A stretch of DNA of 37,333 nt, taken from the NCBI GenBank assembly GCA_023134145.1, contig JAGLUW010000033.1, forward strand, positions 1 to 37,333. The letters run 5' to 3'. Made by a program: the position numbers and the translations under genes. Within the stretch, counting starts at the first letter, position 1, and every line of letters starts with the position of its first letter. Source of the stretch: Sulfuriflexus sp. (GTDB lineage Bacteria; Pseudomonadota; Gammaproteobacteria; AKS1). The notes beneath the pieces were generated by a model. That model worked only from the letters and a program-made list of their open reading frames with translations. It did no database searches and was not told where the DNA came from. Below, one piece after another: positions 20,945 through 27,971 of the stretch.

Positions 20945-21898
20945 TTATTTTGGTAATTGTGCCAAGTAGCTATCTGAATTTTCAATACGATCAATTAATA
21001 TTTTTTTAAATACATCAGGATCCTTGATGTGTGTCATCTCACCCTCTTTAGGAAAATGCTTGTCATGCAGTCGTGAAAGCCAAAAACGCAATGCAGCTGC
21101 ACGTAACATCATTGGCCAAGCTTGTTTTTCTGCTTCTAATAAAGGACGTTTTTCTACATAGCTTTCTAGCATGGCGATAATTCGCGTTGCATCTAAAGAG
21201 CCATCAGTATTTGAACACCAGTCATTTAGCGTAATCGCAAGGTCGTAGAGTTGTACGTCATTACAGGCATAGTAAAAATCAATAATGCCAGTGAGTTTGT
21301 TGCCATCGAATAATGCATTATCACGAAATAGATCGGCATGAATAACGCCTGCAGGTAATTCATCACGGCGATGTGCATTCTGAAATGACATTTCAGAATT
21401 TAATAGTTTGCGCTCTGCAGCTGAAAGTTTGTCATCAAGTTTAACTGACATCTCGTGCCACCATTTTGGGCCACGTGGATTATCACGATGCTCGCTAAAC
21501 TGATGACTAACGGCATGTAATTTTCCAAGGCTGTCACCTAGCGCTCGACATTGTTCTGCATTGGGTTCATTAATGCCTTTGCCGGTTAATCGAATAACCA
21601 GTGCCGCAGGTTTGTCTTTCAGTGTGCGAAGAAATTTACCCTTGTTGTCTTCAATCGGGTGCGCACTCGGTACTTCATGTTCGGCAAGAAAAGCCATTAA
21701 GTCGAGAAAGTATGGTAACTCTTGCGCAGATAATTCTTCAAAGATGGTCAGTACATACTGGCCTTGGCTGGTATTAACAAAATAGTTGGTGTTTTCGATA
21801 CCGTCACTGATGCCGGTATAGTCGATGAGATCGCCAACATTGTAGTTGAGCAAAAATGCTTCAAGCTCATCTTGCTCGATAGTGGTGTAAACAGACAT
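20945..21898 (-). CDS. thrB: Homoserine kinase, APH-fold (ThrB type II)
   Basis: From ATG 21898 the protein is 317 residues (MSVYTTIEQDELEAFL), the usual length and start of the family; the frame remains open 36 codons further upstream, overlapping the previous gene, which is unlikely to be used. It phosphorylates homoserine for threonine synthesis. Key parts are the start segment YTGISDGIENTNYFV with the nucleotide loop, VIHADLFRDNALF (catalytic Asp and Asn), and GIIDFYYACNDVQLYDLAI (metal-binding Asp). This aminoglycoside-phosphotransferase-like form differs from the GHMP kinase of E. coli and is usual in Pseudomonas, where it also lies next to a DUF2782 gene and polA. It ends 5 bases from the convergent FecR gene. 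Confidence 0.93.
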   Translation of the reverse strand: MSVYTTIEQDELEAFLLNYNVGDLIDYTGISDGIENTNYFVNTSQGQYVLTIFEELSAQELPYFLDLMAFLAEHEVPSAHPIEDNKGKFLRTLKDKPAALVIRLTGKGINEPNAEQCRALGDSLGKLHAVSHQFSEHRDNPRGPKWWHEMSVKLDDKLSAAERKLLNSEMSFQNAHRRDELPAGVIHADLFRDNALFDGNKLTGIIDFYYACNDVQLYDLAITLNDWCSNTDGSLDATRIIAMLESYVEKRPLLEAEKQAWPMMLRAAALRFWLSRLHDKHFPKEGEMTHIKDPDVFKKILIDRIENSDSYLAQLPK

Positions 21899-21914
21899 GG
21901 GGCGAGACCGTACC

Positions 21915-22253
21915 TTACCAGCTGAACAGGATCCATTGTGGTACGTTGAGACCGCGTTCAATATCATCTTGTGTGGTTTCAAGTGAACCATCGCCATCGG
22001 AATCAATCAGGTAGTAAGCAGGGCCGCCAACAGGAGTAATTTTAACGGCATAGACTTGTCCGTTAATACTGTAGCGTTCTTCGGTAGCATCTTTTTTCTG
22101 AATAATGGTGACTTCTGGTTCAATTGGCTCACCACTTTGTAATTTGGCCGGTGGAGGTGGAACAAGCAGATCTTCTTTTGCGGTGTCAGCAGCATGTGCG
22201 ACTAAGCCCAGCGAAAGTAAAACAGCAGCAAAGATAAGACGACGGTGTTCCAT
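21915..22253 (-). CDS. DUF2782 periplasmic protein
   Basis: The 112-residue protein has a signal peptide (cleavage after AHAA, about residue 22), a proline-rich stretch LLVPPPPAKL, and a compact beta domain. The domain comprises TIIQKKDATEERYSINGQVYAVKITP, then YYLIDSDGDGSLE and WILFSW. This is the DUF2782 signature; the function is unknown. In Pseudomonas the same gene sits between thrB and polA, and here it lies 16 bases before thrB on the same strand, so the two are probably cotranscribed. The ribosome-binding site AAGGA is well placed. Translation of thrB may be coupled to it. Confidence 0.88.
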   Translation of the reverse strand: MEHRRLIFAAVLLSLGLVAHAADTAKEDLLVPPPPAKLQSGEPIEPEVTIIQKKDATEERYSINGQVYAVKITPVGGPAYYLIDSDGDGSLETTQDDIERGLNVPQWILFSW

Positions 22254-22286
22254 GATAAGTCCTTATTTTTTATATATTTCAGTATC

Positions 22287-23012
22287 TTATAGCTTGAGCA
22301 GGATTTCCTGTTCCTCGGCAGAGGGCTCGAATCCACGTGCATCATAATGCTTGAAGATAGCGTCCACAACATCTTGTGGCTCATCTATTATCTTAAATAG
22401 GTCTAGATCCTCAGGGGCTATTGTACCCGCTTTCACTAGCGTATTACCAAACCAATCGATGAGGCCAGACCAAAATTCACTGTCGACAAGAATGACGGGA
22501 ATACGGCGGCTTTTACCTGTTTGGATCAAGGTGAGGATTTCAGCGAGTTCATCAAGCGTGCCAAAGCCACCCGGCAGCACCACATAGGCTGATGCATATT
22601 TAACAAACATCACTTTACGAGAAAAGAAGTGTCTGAAATTCAGCCGGATATCTTGATAGGGGTTACCGCTTTGCTCTTGTGGTAGGTCGATGTTTAAACC
22701 AATACTCGGTGACTTACCCGCGAAGGCACCCTTATTGGCTGCTTCCATAATGCCTGGGCCGCCACCACTGACAACAGAAAAACCGGAATCAGAGAGTAAT
22801 CTAGCGATATCTTCTGCTAATTTGTAAGAAGGGTGTTCAGCCTCGGTGCGTGCTGAACCAAAGATACTCACCGAAGGTTTAATCTGTGCGAGACGTTCGA
22901 ACCCTTCTACAAATTCGGCCATAATCTGGAAAATCTTCCAAGATTCACGGGTTAACTGGCCATCGTTAATAGGGAGCATGCCGGGTAGTAATGGTGATTT
23001 TTTCGTATTCAT
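22287..23012 (-). CDS. LOG-family nucleoside 5'-monophosphate phosphoribohydrolase
   Basis: The 241-residue protein carries both LOG motifs: SGGGPGIMEAANKGA (about 82-96) and LPGGFGTLDELAEIL (about 147-161), the PGGxGTxxE active site. Proteins of this family, often mis-annotated as lysine decarboxylases, cleave the N-glycosidic bond of nucleoside monophosphates; in plants and some bacteria this releases cytokinin bases. The N-terminal extension of about 50 residues fits the longer bacterial group (TIGR00730). The start follows AGGAAAA. It heads the minus-strand series LOG - DUF2782 - thrB and diverges from polA, with about 150 bases between for promoters. Confidence 0.9.
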   Translation of the reverse strand: MNTKKSPLLPGMLPINDGQLTRESWKIFQIMAEFVEGFERLAQIKPSVSIFGSARTEAEHPSYKLAEDIARLLSDSGFSVVSGGGPGIMEAANKGAFAGKSPSIGLNIDLPQEQSGNPYQDIRLNFRHFFSRKVMFVKYASAYVVLPGGFGTLDELAEILTLIQTGKSRRIPVILVDSEFWSGLIDWFGNTLVKAGTIAPEDLDLFKIIDEPQDVVDAIFKHYDARGFEPSAEEQEILLKL

Positions 23013-23162
23013 AATCTATTTTCCTACCATCGATATCTTAAAACTATTTGATAGACTGATGTAATCAGATACTGTTTCCGACATAATGTCAGCAGTCAGG
23101 ACACCATGTCCTCTCTATATAATAATAGCCAATCATTTCCATTACTGATACTTACAAATCTT

Positions 23163-25874
23163 ATGAGTAAAAAAACGACAAAGCCGTTTGTCCTCGTCGA
23201 CGGGTCTTCTTATCTTTACCGTGCATTCCATGCCATGCCATCACTGTCTAATTCACGTGGCGAACCAACCGGTGCGATTTATGGTGTGGTGAATATGTTG
23301 CGTAGCTTATTACGTGAATATGAACCTGAGCATATCGCGGTGATATTTGACGCCAAGGGTAAGACCTTCCGTGACGATATGTACAGTGAGTACAAAGCCA
23401 ATCGTTCGCCAATGCCAGATGAGTTGCGCAGCCAAGTAGAACCTATTCATGAAATTGTTAGCGCAATGGGATTGCCCTTGATGATCATTGATGGCGTTGA
23501 GGCAGACGATGTTATTGGCACCCTGTGTGTGCAAGCAACGGCGGCAGGAATGAAAAGTTTGGTATCAACTGGCGACAAAGACATGGCGCAGTTGGTTGAC
23601 GATTCAGTCACCTTGATCAATACCATGACAAATCTGATATCTGATCCAGCCGGTGTGGTAGAAAAGTTTGGTGTGCGCCCTGACCAAATTATTGATTACT
23701 TAACCTTGGTTGGCGATAAGGTTGATAACGTTCCCGGCGTGCCTAAGTGTGGCCCGAAGACCGCAGTGAAGTGGTTGGATGAACATGGCAATCTTGAAAC
23801 AGTGATGACCAATGCGGATAACGTTAAGGGAAAGGTTGGTGAATACCTGCGTGACAGTTTGGAACAATTGCCGTTATCAAAACAATTGGTAACAATAAAA
23901 TGTGATGTTGAATTAAACGAAACACCAGAAACGTTACAACGTAAAGAACCGGATACAGAACGGTTACGTGAATTGTTTGCGCAGTATGAATTCAAAACGT
24001 GGTTAGCTGAACAAATTGAAAATGGTGGCGACTCAACAGCAGAGGATGCACCCGCGTCAATTGAAACAGATTATGAAGTTGTTTTTAGTAAAGATGATTT
24101 TAATAAATGGTTAAAATTATTAAAGGCCAGTGATCTTTTTGCTTTTGATACAGAAACCACCAGCCTTAATTATATGCAGGCAAAAATAGTCGGCGTGTCA
24201 TTCTCCGTTGAAGCAGGTAAGGCCGCTTATGTGCCGGTGGCACATGATTATGATGATGCACCAGAGCAATTATCTCGCGAGTGGGTTTTACAACAATTAA
24301 AGCCCTTACTTGAAGATTCTACGGCAGCCAAGGTTGGGCAAAACCTAAAATACGATAGAAATGTTTTAAGAAATTATGACATTCATTTACAAGGCATTAA
24401 GCATGACACTATGTTGCAATCCTATGTATTAGATAGCACCGCAAGCCGACATGATATGGACTCGTTATCGCTAAAGTATTTGTCATATAAAACCATTAAA
24501 TTTGAAGAAGTCGCCGGTAAGGGTAAGGCACAATTAACCTTTAATCAGGTTGATTTAGAACAAGCCGGCCCTTATGCGGCAGAAGATGCGGATATTACAT
24601 TACGTTTGCATGAAGTACTTTGGCCAAAATTAAAAGCCGAGGCGGCACTCGAAAAAGTATATACGGAAATGGAAATGCCACTGTTGCCTATCTTGTCAGA
24701 TATGGAGCGCCAAGGTGTTTTGATTGATGCTGATATGTTGTCTGTGCAAAGTGAACAATTGGCCGCGCGAATTAAAGAAATTCAAACCGAAGCTTGGAAG
24801 GAAGCGGGTGAAGAATTTAATATGAGCTCGCCGAAACAGATTCAAGCAATTCTATTTGAGAAAATGGAATTGCCGGTCATTAAGAAAACGCCTAAAGGTC
24901 AACCATCAACTGCTGAAGCCGTGTTACAAGAACTGGCTGATGGCGATCATAAGTTACCGAAGATGATTCTTGAGTATCGTAGTTTAAGTAAATTGAAATC
25001 GACTTACACTGATAAGTTGCCACTCATGATTGATGAGAATTCGGGTCGCGTGCATACCTCGTATCATCAAGCGGTTGCGGCAACGGGGCGTTTGTCATCA
25101 AGTGATCCTAATTTACAAAATATTCCGATTCGCAGTGAAGAAGGGCGGCGTATTCGCCAAGCCTTTATTGCATCAAAGGGCTATACGATTGTTGCGGCAG
25201 ATTATTCGCAAATTGAATTGCGCATCATGGCGCACCTATCTGAAGACAAAGGTTTGTTAACCGCTTTTTCTGATGGTGTAGATATTCACCAAGCAACAGC
25301 GGCGGAAGTATTTGGTATGGATCGTGATGCCGTCACGACCGAGCAACGTCGTCGTGCCAAGGCAATTAATTTTGGTTTGATCTATGGCATGTCGGCATTC
25401 GGTTTGGCGAAGCAAATAGATGTCAGCCGCACAGAAGCGGCGCAGTATATTGACCTCTATTTTGAACGCTACCCTGGTGTTAAAGATTTTATGGAAACCA
25501 TGCGTGAACGTGCTCGCGATGTCGGTTATGTGGAAACGGTGTATGGACGTCGTTTGTATGTGCCGGATATTAAGGCGTCGAATATGCAGCGTCGTCAGTA
25601 CGCCGAAAGAACCGCTATCAATGCACCGATGCAAGGTACCGCGGCAGATATTATTAAACGTGCGATGTTGGCTTGTGCAGAATTTATTGGTGATGATAAT
25701 CAGCAAATAAAAATGATCATGCAGGTACACGATGAACTGGTGTTCGAAATAGCCGACGAGGTGCTTGATGAAGCGATTGCCGGAATTACCAAAGCGATGG
25801 AAACGGCCGCCGAGTTGAAAGTGCCTTTAGAGGTGTCAGTTGATATGGGAATTAATTGGGATCAGGCTCATTAA
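23163..25874 (+). CDS. polA: DNA polymerase I
   Basis: From ATG 23163 the protein is 903 residues; a start at 23106 has a better ribosome-binding site but adds 19 residues absent from relatives, which begin just before FVLVDGSSYLYRA. The enzyme fills gaps and removes RNA primers in replication and repair. The 5'-nuclease domain fills about 1-290 (IAVIFDAKGKTFRDD, STGDKDMAQLV). The 3'-5' proofreading domain has FAFDTETTSLN with Asp329 and Glu331 intact. The polymerase domain has DYSQIELRIMAHLSED (Asp680), RRRAKAINFGLIYGMSAFG and HDELVFE (His856, Asp857). All three activities should be present. It diverges from the LOG gene and is followed by a strong terminator that also ends the probable small RNA. 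Confidence 0.97.
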   Translation: MSKKTTKPFVLVDGSSYLYRAFHAMPSLSNSRGEPTGAIYGVVNMLRSLLREYEPEHIAVIFDAKGKTFRDDMYSEYKANRSPMPDELRSQVEPIHEIVSAMGLPLMIIDGVEADDVIGTLCVQATAAGMKSLVSTGDKDMAQLVDDSVTLINTMTNLISDPAGVVEKFGVRPDQIIDYLTLVGDKVDNVPGVPKCGPKTAVKWLDEHGNLETVMTNADNVKGKVGEYLRDSLEQLPLSKQLVTIKCDVELNETPETLQRKEPDTERLRELFAQYEFKTWLAEQIENGGDSTAEDAPASIETDYEVVFSKDDFNKWLKLLKASDLFAFDTETTSLNYMQAKIVGVSFSVEAGKAAYVPVAHDYDDAPEQLSREWVLQQLKPLLEDSTAAKVGQNLKYDRNVLRNYDIHLQGIKHDTMLQSYVLDSTASRHDMDSLSLKYLSYKTIKFEEVAGKGKAQLTFNQVDLEQAGPYAAEDADITLRLHEVLWPKLKAEAALEKVYTEMEMPLLPILSDMERQGVLIDADMLSVQSEQLAARIKEIQTEAWKEAGEEFNMSSPKQIQAILFEKMELPVIKKTPKGQPSTAEAVLQELADGDHKLPKMILEYRSLSKLKSTYTDKLPLMIDENSGRVHTSYHQAVAATGRLSSSDPNLQNIPIRSEEGRRIRQAFIASKGYTIVAADYSQIELRIMAHLSEDKGLLTAFSDGVDIHQATAAEVFGMDRDAVTTEQRRRAKAINFGLIYGMSAFGLAKQIDVSRTEAAQYIDLYFERYPGVKDFMETMRERARDVGYVETVYGRRLYVPDIKASNMQRRQYAERTAINAPMQGTAADIIKRAMLACAEFIGDDNQQIKMIMQVHDELVFEIADEVLDEAIAGITKAMETAAELKVPLEVSVDMGINWDQAH

Positions 25875-25949
25875 TACCCATACTTTTATATGTAGGATTA
25901 TTACTACATATTTATTGAACTTTTAGACTAGGCCTCAGTCGAACTTACA

Positions 25950-26069
25950 TATCCCAGATTCTGGGTGTCTTGGTACTTTTCTCCCGAAGTAGCAAGTGTA
26001 GATTCGGCTACCCCCTAATAGTCGAATCGCCAAGACCTCGACCATCCCCTATGGTCGGGGTTTTTTTTT
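25950..26069 (+). ncRNA. Probable small RNA between polA and engB
   Basis: This 203-bp intergenic region contains four nested foldings. CCCAG/CTGGG occurs at 25953-25965. A long-range 7-bp stem pairs GTCTTGG 25967-25973 with CCAAGAC 26030-26036. That stem encloses a 10-bp hairpin, 26001-26010 with 26019-26028, with loop CCCCCTAA. A terminator hairpin with loop CCCCT follows. The unpaired stretch ACTTTTCTCCCG (25975-25986) is pyrimidine-rich. C-rich loops and a CU-rich single strand are typical of small RNAs that pair with ribosome-binding sites. In E. coli Spot 42, and in P. aeruginosa ErsA, lie in this same polA-engB interval. The 5' end and promoter are not clear: GAACTT at 25941 resembles an extracytoplasmic sigma -35, but no good -10 follows. 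Confidence 0.55.
26036..26069 (+). terminator. Strong rho-independent terminator
   Basis: CCTCGACCAT (26036-26045) pairs with ATGGTCGGGG (26051-26060) around CCCCT, followed by nine T residues. It could end both polA mRNA and the small RNA. It sits just beyond the convergent engB stop. Confidence 0.92.
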
Positions 26070-26077
26070 AACCTTTT

Positions 26078-26671
26078 TTAGTCATAAAGCCACATAGTCA
26101 GCACCTTTCGTGCTTCCTTAAGCCCTTGTTTCTTAAGAGAGGAAAATAATTGTGCCGAACAGAGTGGGTAAGATTCATTAATCGTTTCCAGTACCTTTTG
26201 CAGGCTTGCACCTGCTGGGCCATTCGAGAGTTTGTCTGATTTAGTGAGCAAAACATGCACAGGTAATTCAACGCTGTGCGCCCAATCTAACATCTCGCGG
26301 TCAAATTCTTTAAGAGGGTGGCGAATATCCATGAGCAAGATTAAGCCACGTAGAGACGCACGTTTCTCAAGGTATTTACTCAGTTCTTTTTGCCATTCGA
26401 TCTTTATTTTCTTTGGTACTTTGGCGTAACCATAGCCTGGTAAATCAACTAAGCGATGCTCATCATCCAGGGCAAAGAAGTTAATCATCTGGGTACGCCC
26501 AGGTGTTTTACTGGTTCTTGCCAGTCCAGTTGTGTCGGTGATGACATTTAAGGCGCTAGATTTGCCAGCGTTAGAACGCCCAGCAAAAGCCACTTCGCTA
26601 CCCGTGTCGTCTGGGCATTGATCAAAGCGTTTGGCGCTGGTGAGGTAATAGGCGGTCGTAAAGTCGTTCAT
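26078..26671 (-). CDS. engB: Ribosome biogenesis GTPase EngB/YsxC
   Basis: The 197-residue GTPase assists assembly of the large ribosomal subunit and is usually essential. Motifs in order are G1 GRSNAGKSS (about 31-39), the G2 region TPGRTQ, G3 [11 protein letters not shown], and G4 TKSD (about 144-147). The start [20 protein letters not shown] fits the family. The gene is convergent with polA, the arrangement also seen in enterics and pseudomonads. The ribosome-binding site is weak. Upstream the region to the divergent cytochrome genes is 247 bp and holds inverted repeats and the cytochrome promoter. Confidence 0.95.
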   Translation of the reverse strand: MNDFTTAYYLTSAKRFDQCPDDTGSEVAFAGRSNAGKSSALNVITDTTGLARTSKTPGRTQMINFFALDDEHRLVDLPGYGYAKVPKKIKIEWQKELSKYLEKRASLRGLILLMDIRHPLKEFDREMLDWAHSVELPVHVLLTKSDKLSNGPAGASLQKVLETINESYPLCSAQLFSSLKKQGLKEARKVLTMWLYD

Positions 26672-26709
26672 GTTGGGTTCAGGATCTATGCTGTATAAAG
26701 AAGCTAATG

Positions 26710-26737
26710 TACTGTATTTTCAGGAAATAATACAGTA
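26710..26737. repeat. Inverted repeat upstream of engB
   Basis: TACTGTATT (26710-26718) and AATACAGTA (26729-26737) are perfect 9-bp arms around ten bases. It is 39 bases upstream of the engB start and could be an operator or part of its leader. Confidence 0.4.
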
Positions 26738-26766
26738 ATTGTGAGTTTTATGAGATGCATCTAAGG

Positions 26767-26796
26767 TTGACCAAGATAAGCATTCTCTGGTATATA
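26767..26796 (+). promoter_or_regulatory. Sigma70 promoter of the cytochrome c5-c4 operon
   Basis: A -35 TTGACC (26767-26772) and a -10 TATATA (26791-26796) are separated by 18 bases. The leader to the first cytochrome start is about 115 bases and includes an inverted repeat at 26823-26842. Confidence 0.6.
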
Positions 26797-26822
26797 AACA
26801 GGCCGTTTTTGGATATTTTGTT

Positions 26823-26842
26823 GCGAGACAGTTATGTCGCGC
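26823..26842. promoter_or_regulatory. Inverted repeat in the cytochrome leader
   Basis: GCGAGACA and TGTCGCGC are near-perfect 8-bp arms around GTTA. It lies about 20 bases after the expected transcription start, where a repressor could bind or the RNA could fold. Confidence 0.35.
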
Positions 26843-26918
26843 TAAATAGGCTTAAATGAGACCAACGAACCAACCAAATTTAATTAATCATACCTTTATA
26901 TAGGTAGGAGAATACGAA

Positions 26919-27242
26919 ATGAAAAAGACTATTATCGCAACAGCTATTATGGCGTTAAGTATGGCAGCAAGTGCTCAAGCAGCTGATCTAACTGCTGGTA
27001 AGAAAACTTACGACACAGCTTGTTTTGCTTGTCACGGTACAGGCGCTGCTGGCGCACCGAAGGTTGGTGACAAGGCTGCTTGGAAAGCGCGCATCGCACA
27101 AGGTATGAAAGTGATGGTTAATAACGCTAACAAAGGTTTCCAAGGCAAGAAAGGTTTCATGCCTGCTAAGGGTGGCCGCGCTAACCTAAGTGATGCAGCC
27201 GTTGCTGATGCAGTTGCTTACATGGTTGATGGAAGCAAGTAA
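26919..27242 (+). CDS. Cytochrome c5-family protein
   Basis: The 107-residue periplasmic cytochrome has a signal peptide (cleavage around AQA-AD, residue 21), one haem motif CFACH (Cys35, Cys38, His39), and Met81 in GFMPAKGG as sixth ligand. The pattern AWKARIAQGMKVMVNNANKGFQG is typical of the c5 group. It carries electrons between quinol-oxidising complexes or dehydrogenases and terminal oxidases, and may receive electrons from FccAB. The ribosome-binding site GGAG is well placed. It is followed 33 bases later by cytochrome c4, the same arrangement as in Pseudomonas beside engB and polA. Confidence 0.92.
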   Translation: MKKTIIATAIMALSMAASAQAADLTAGKKTYDTACFACHGTGAAGAPKVGDKAAWKARIAQGMKVMVNNANKGFQGKKGFMPAKGGRANLSDAAVADAVAYMVDGSK

Positions 27243-27275
27243 GCACTCTTTAAAATTATTCAAGGACTAAAGCAA

Positions 27276-27878
27276 ATGATGAAGCGATTCCTTATTACTG
27301 TAGCGATGCTGGCTCTGGCTAGTAATGTTGTAGCTGGTGGCGATCCTGTTGCCGGAAAAAAGAAGGCAGCTCTCTGTATTGGTTGTCACGGTGTTGATGG
27401 CAATAGCGCAAACCCAGATTGGCCTTCATTGGCAGGTCAAGGTGAAGGCTACCTAGCAAAACAAATTACTGACTTTAAAACAGGCGCACGTAAAGACGGC
27501 ACCATGAATGCAATGGTCGGCGGTTTAAATGACGTAGACATTGCTAATGTAGCAGCCTTCTTCGCAAGCAATAAAGTCAAGGGCGGCACTGCAAGCAAGG
27601 ATTCGTTAAAACTTGGCCAAGATATTTATCGTGCGGGTATTGCGAGTCGCGGTATTGCAGCTTGTGCAAGTTGTCATGGTCCAAGTGGCGCGGGTAACCC
27701 AGCTGCTAAGTTCCCAGCATTAGCCGGTCAACATGCTAAGTACACAATGAAAGCATTGAAAGACTTTAGTCTTGGAACACGTAGTAACGATCCAAGCAGC
27801 ATGATGCGAGTTGTTGCTGATAAAATGAAAGACAGCGAAATGAAGGCAGTTGCAGAATATATTTCTGGTTTACATTAA
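27276..27878 (+). CDS. Cytochrome c4, dihaem
   Basis: The protein has 200 residues with a signal peptide (cleavage near VVA-GG, residue 20) and two haem domains. The first haem site is CIGCH (Cys34, Cys37, His38) and the second CASCH (Cys130, Cys133, His134). Methionine ligands lie in DGTMNAMVGG (77 or 80) and in SSMMRVVADKM. The internal repeats GNSANPDWPSLAGQGEGYLAKQ and GNPAAKFPALAGQHAKYTMKA are the c4 hallmark. It is a membrane-associated electron donor to terminal oxidases, especially cbb3 type. The ribosome-binding site is AAGGA. The operon ends at the terminator that follows. Confidence 0.95.
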   Translation: MMKRFLITVAMLALASNVVAGGDPVAGKKKAALCIGCHGVDGNSANPDWPSLAGQGEGYLAKQITDFKTGARKDGTMNAMVGGLNDVDIANVAAFFASNKVKGGTASKDSLKLGQDIYRAGIASRGIAACASCHGPSGAGNPAAKFPALAGQHAKYTMKALKDFSLGTRSNDPSSMMRVVADKMKDSEMKAVAEYISGLH

Positions 27879-27898
27879 TAACTGTATTTTGCTGACAG

Positions 27899-27932
27899 TA
27901 AAAAAGGGCGGTGTTATGCCGCCCTTTTTTAT
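27899..27932 (+). terminator. Rho-independent terminator after cytochrome c4
   Basis: An 11-bp stem AAAAAGGGCGG/CCGCCCTTTTT closes a 7-nt loop and is followed by a T run. It ends the c5-c4 transcript and separates it from ccsB, which must have its own promoter or rely on read-through. Confidence 0.9.
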
Positions 27933-27971
27933 GCGTTATTTATAATAATAAAAGTATTAAATGGAGGGGCT

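Noticed and set aside
23048-23087. A promoter for polA with TTGATA at 23048 and CATAAT at 23082
   Set aside because: The two hexamers are too far apart (28 bases) to pair, and the base run at proper spacing (ACTGTT) is a poor -10.
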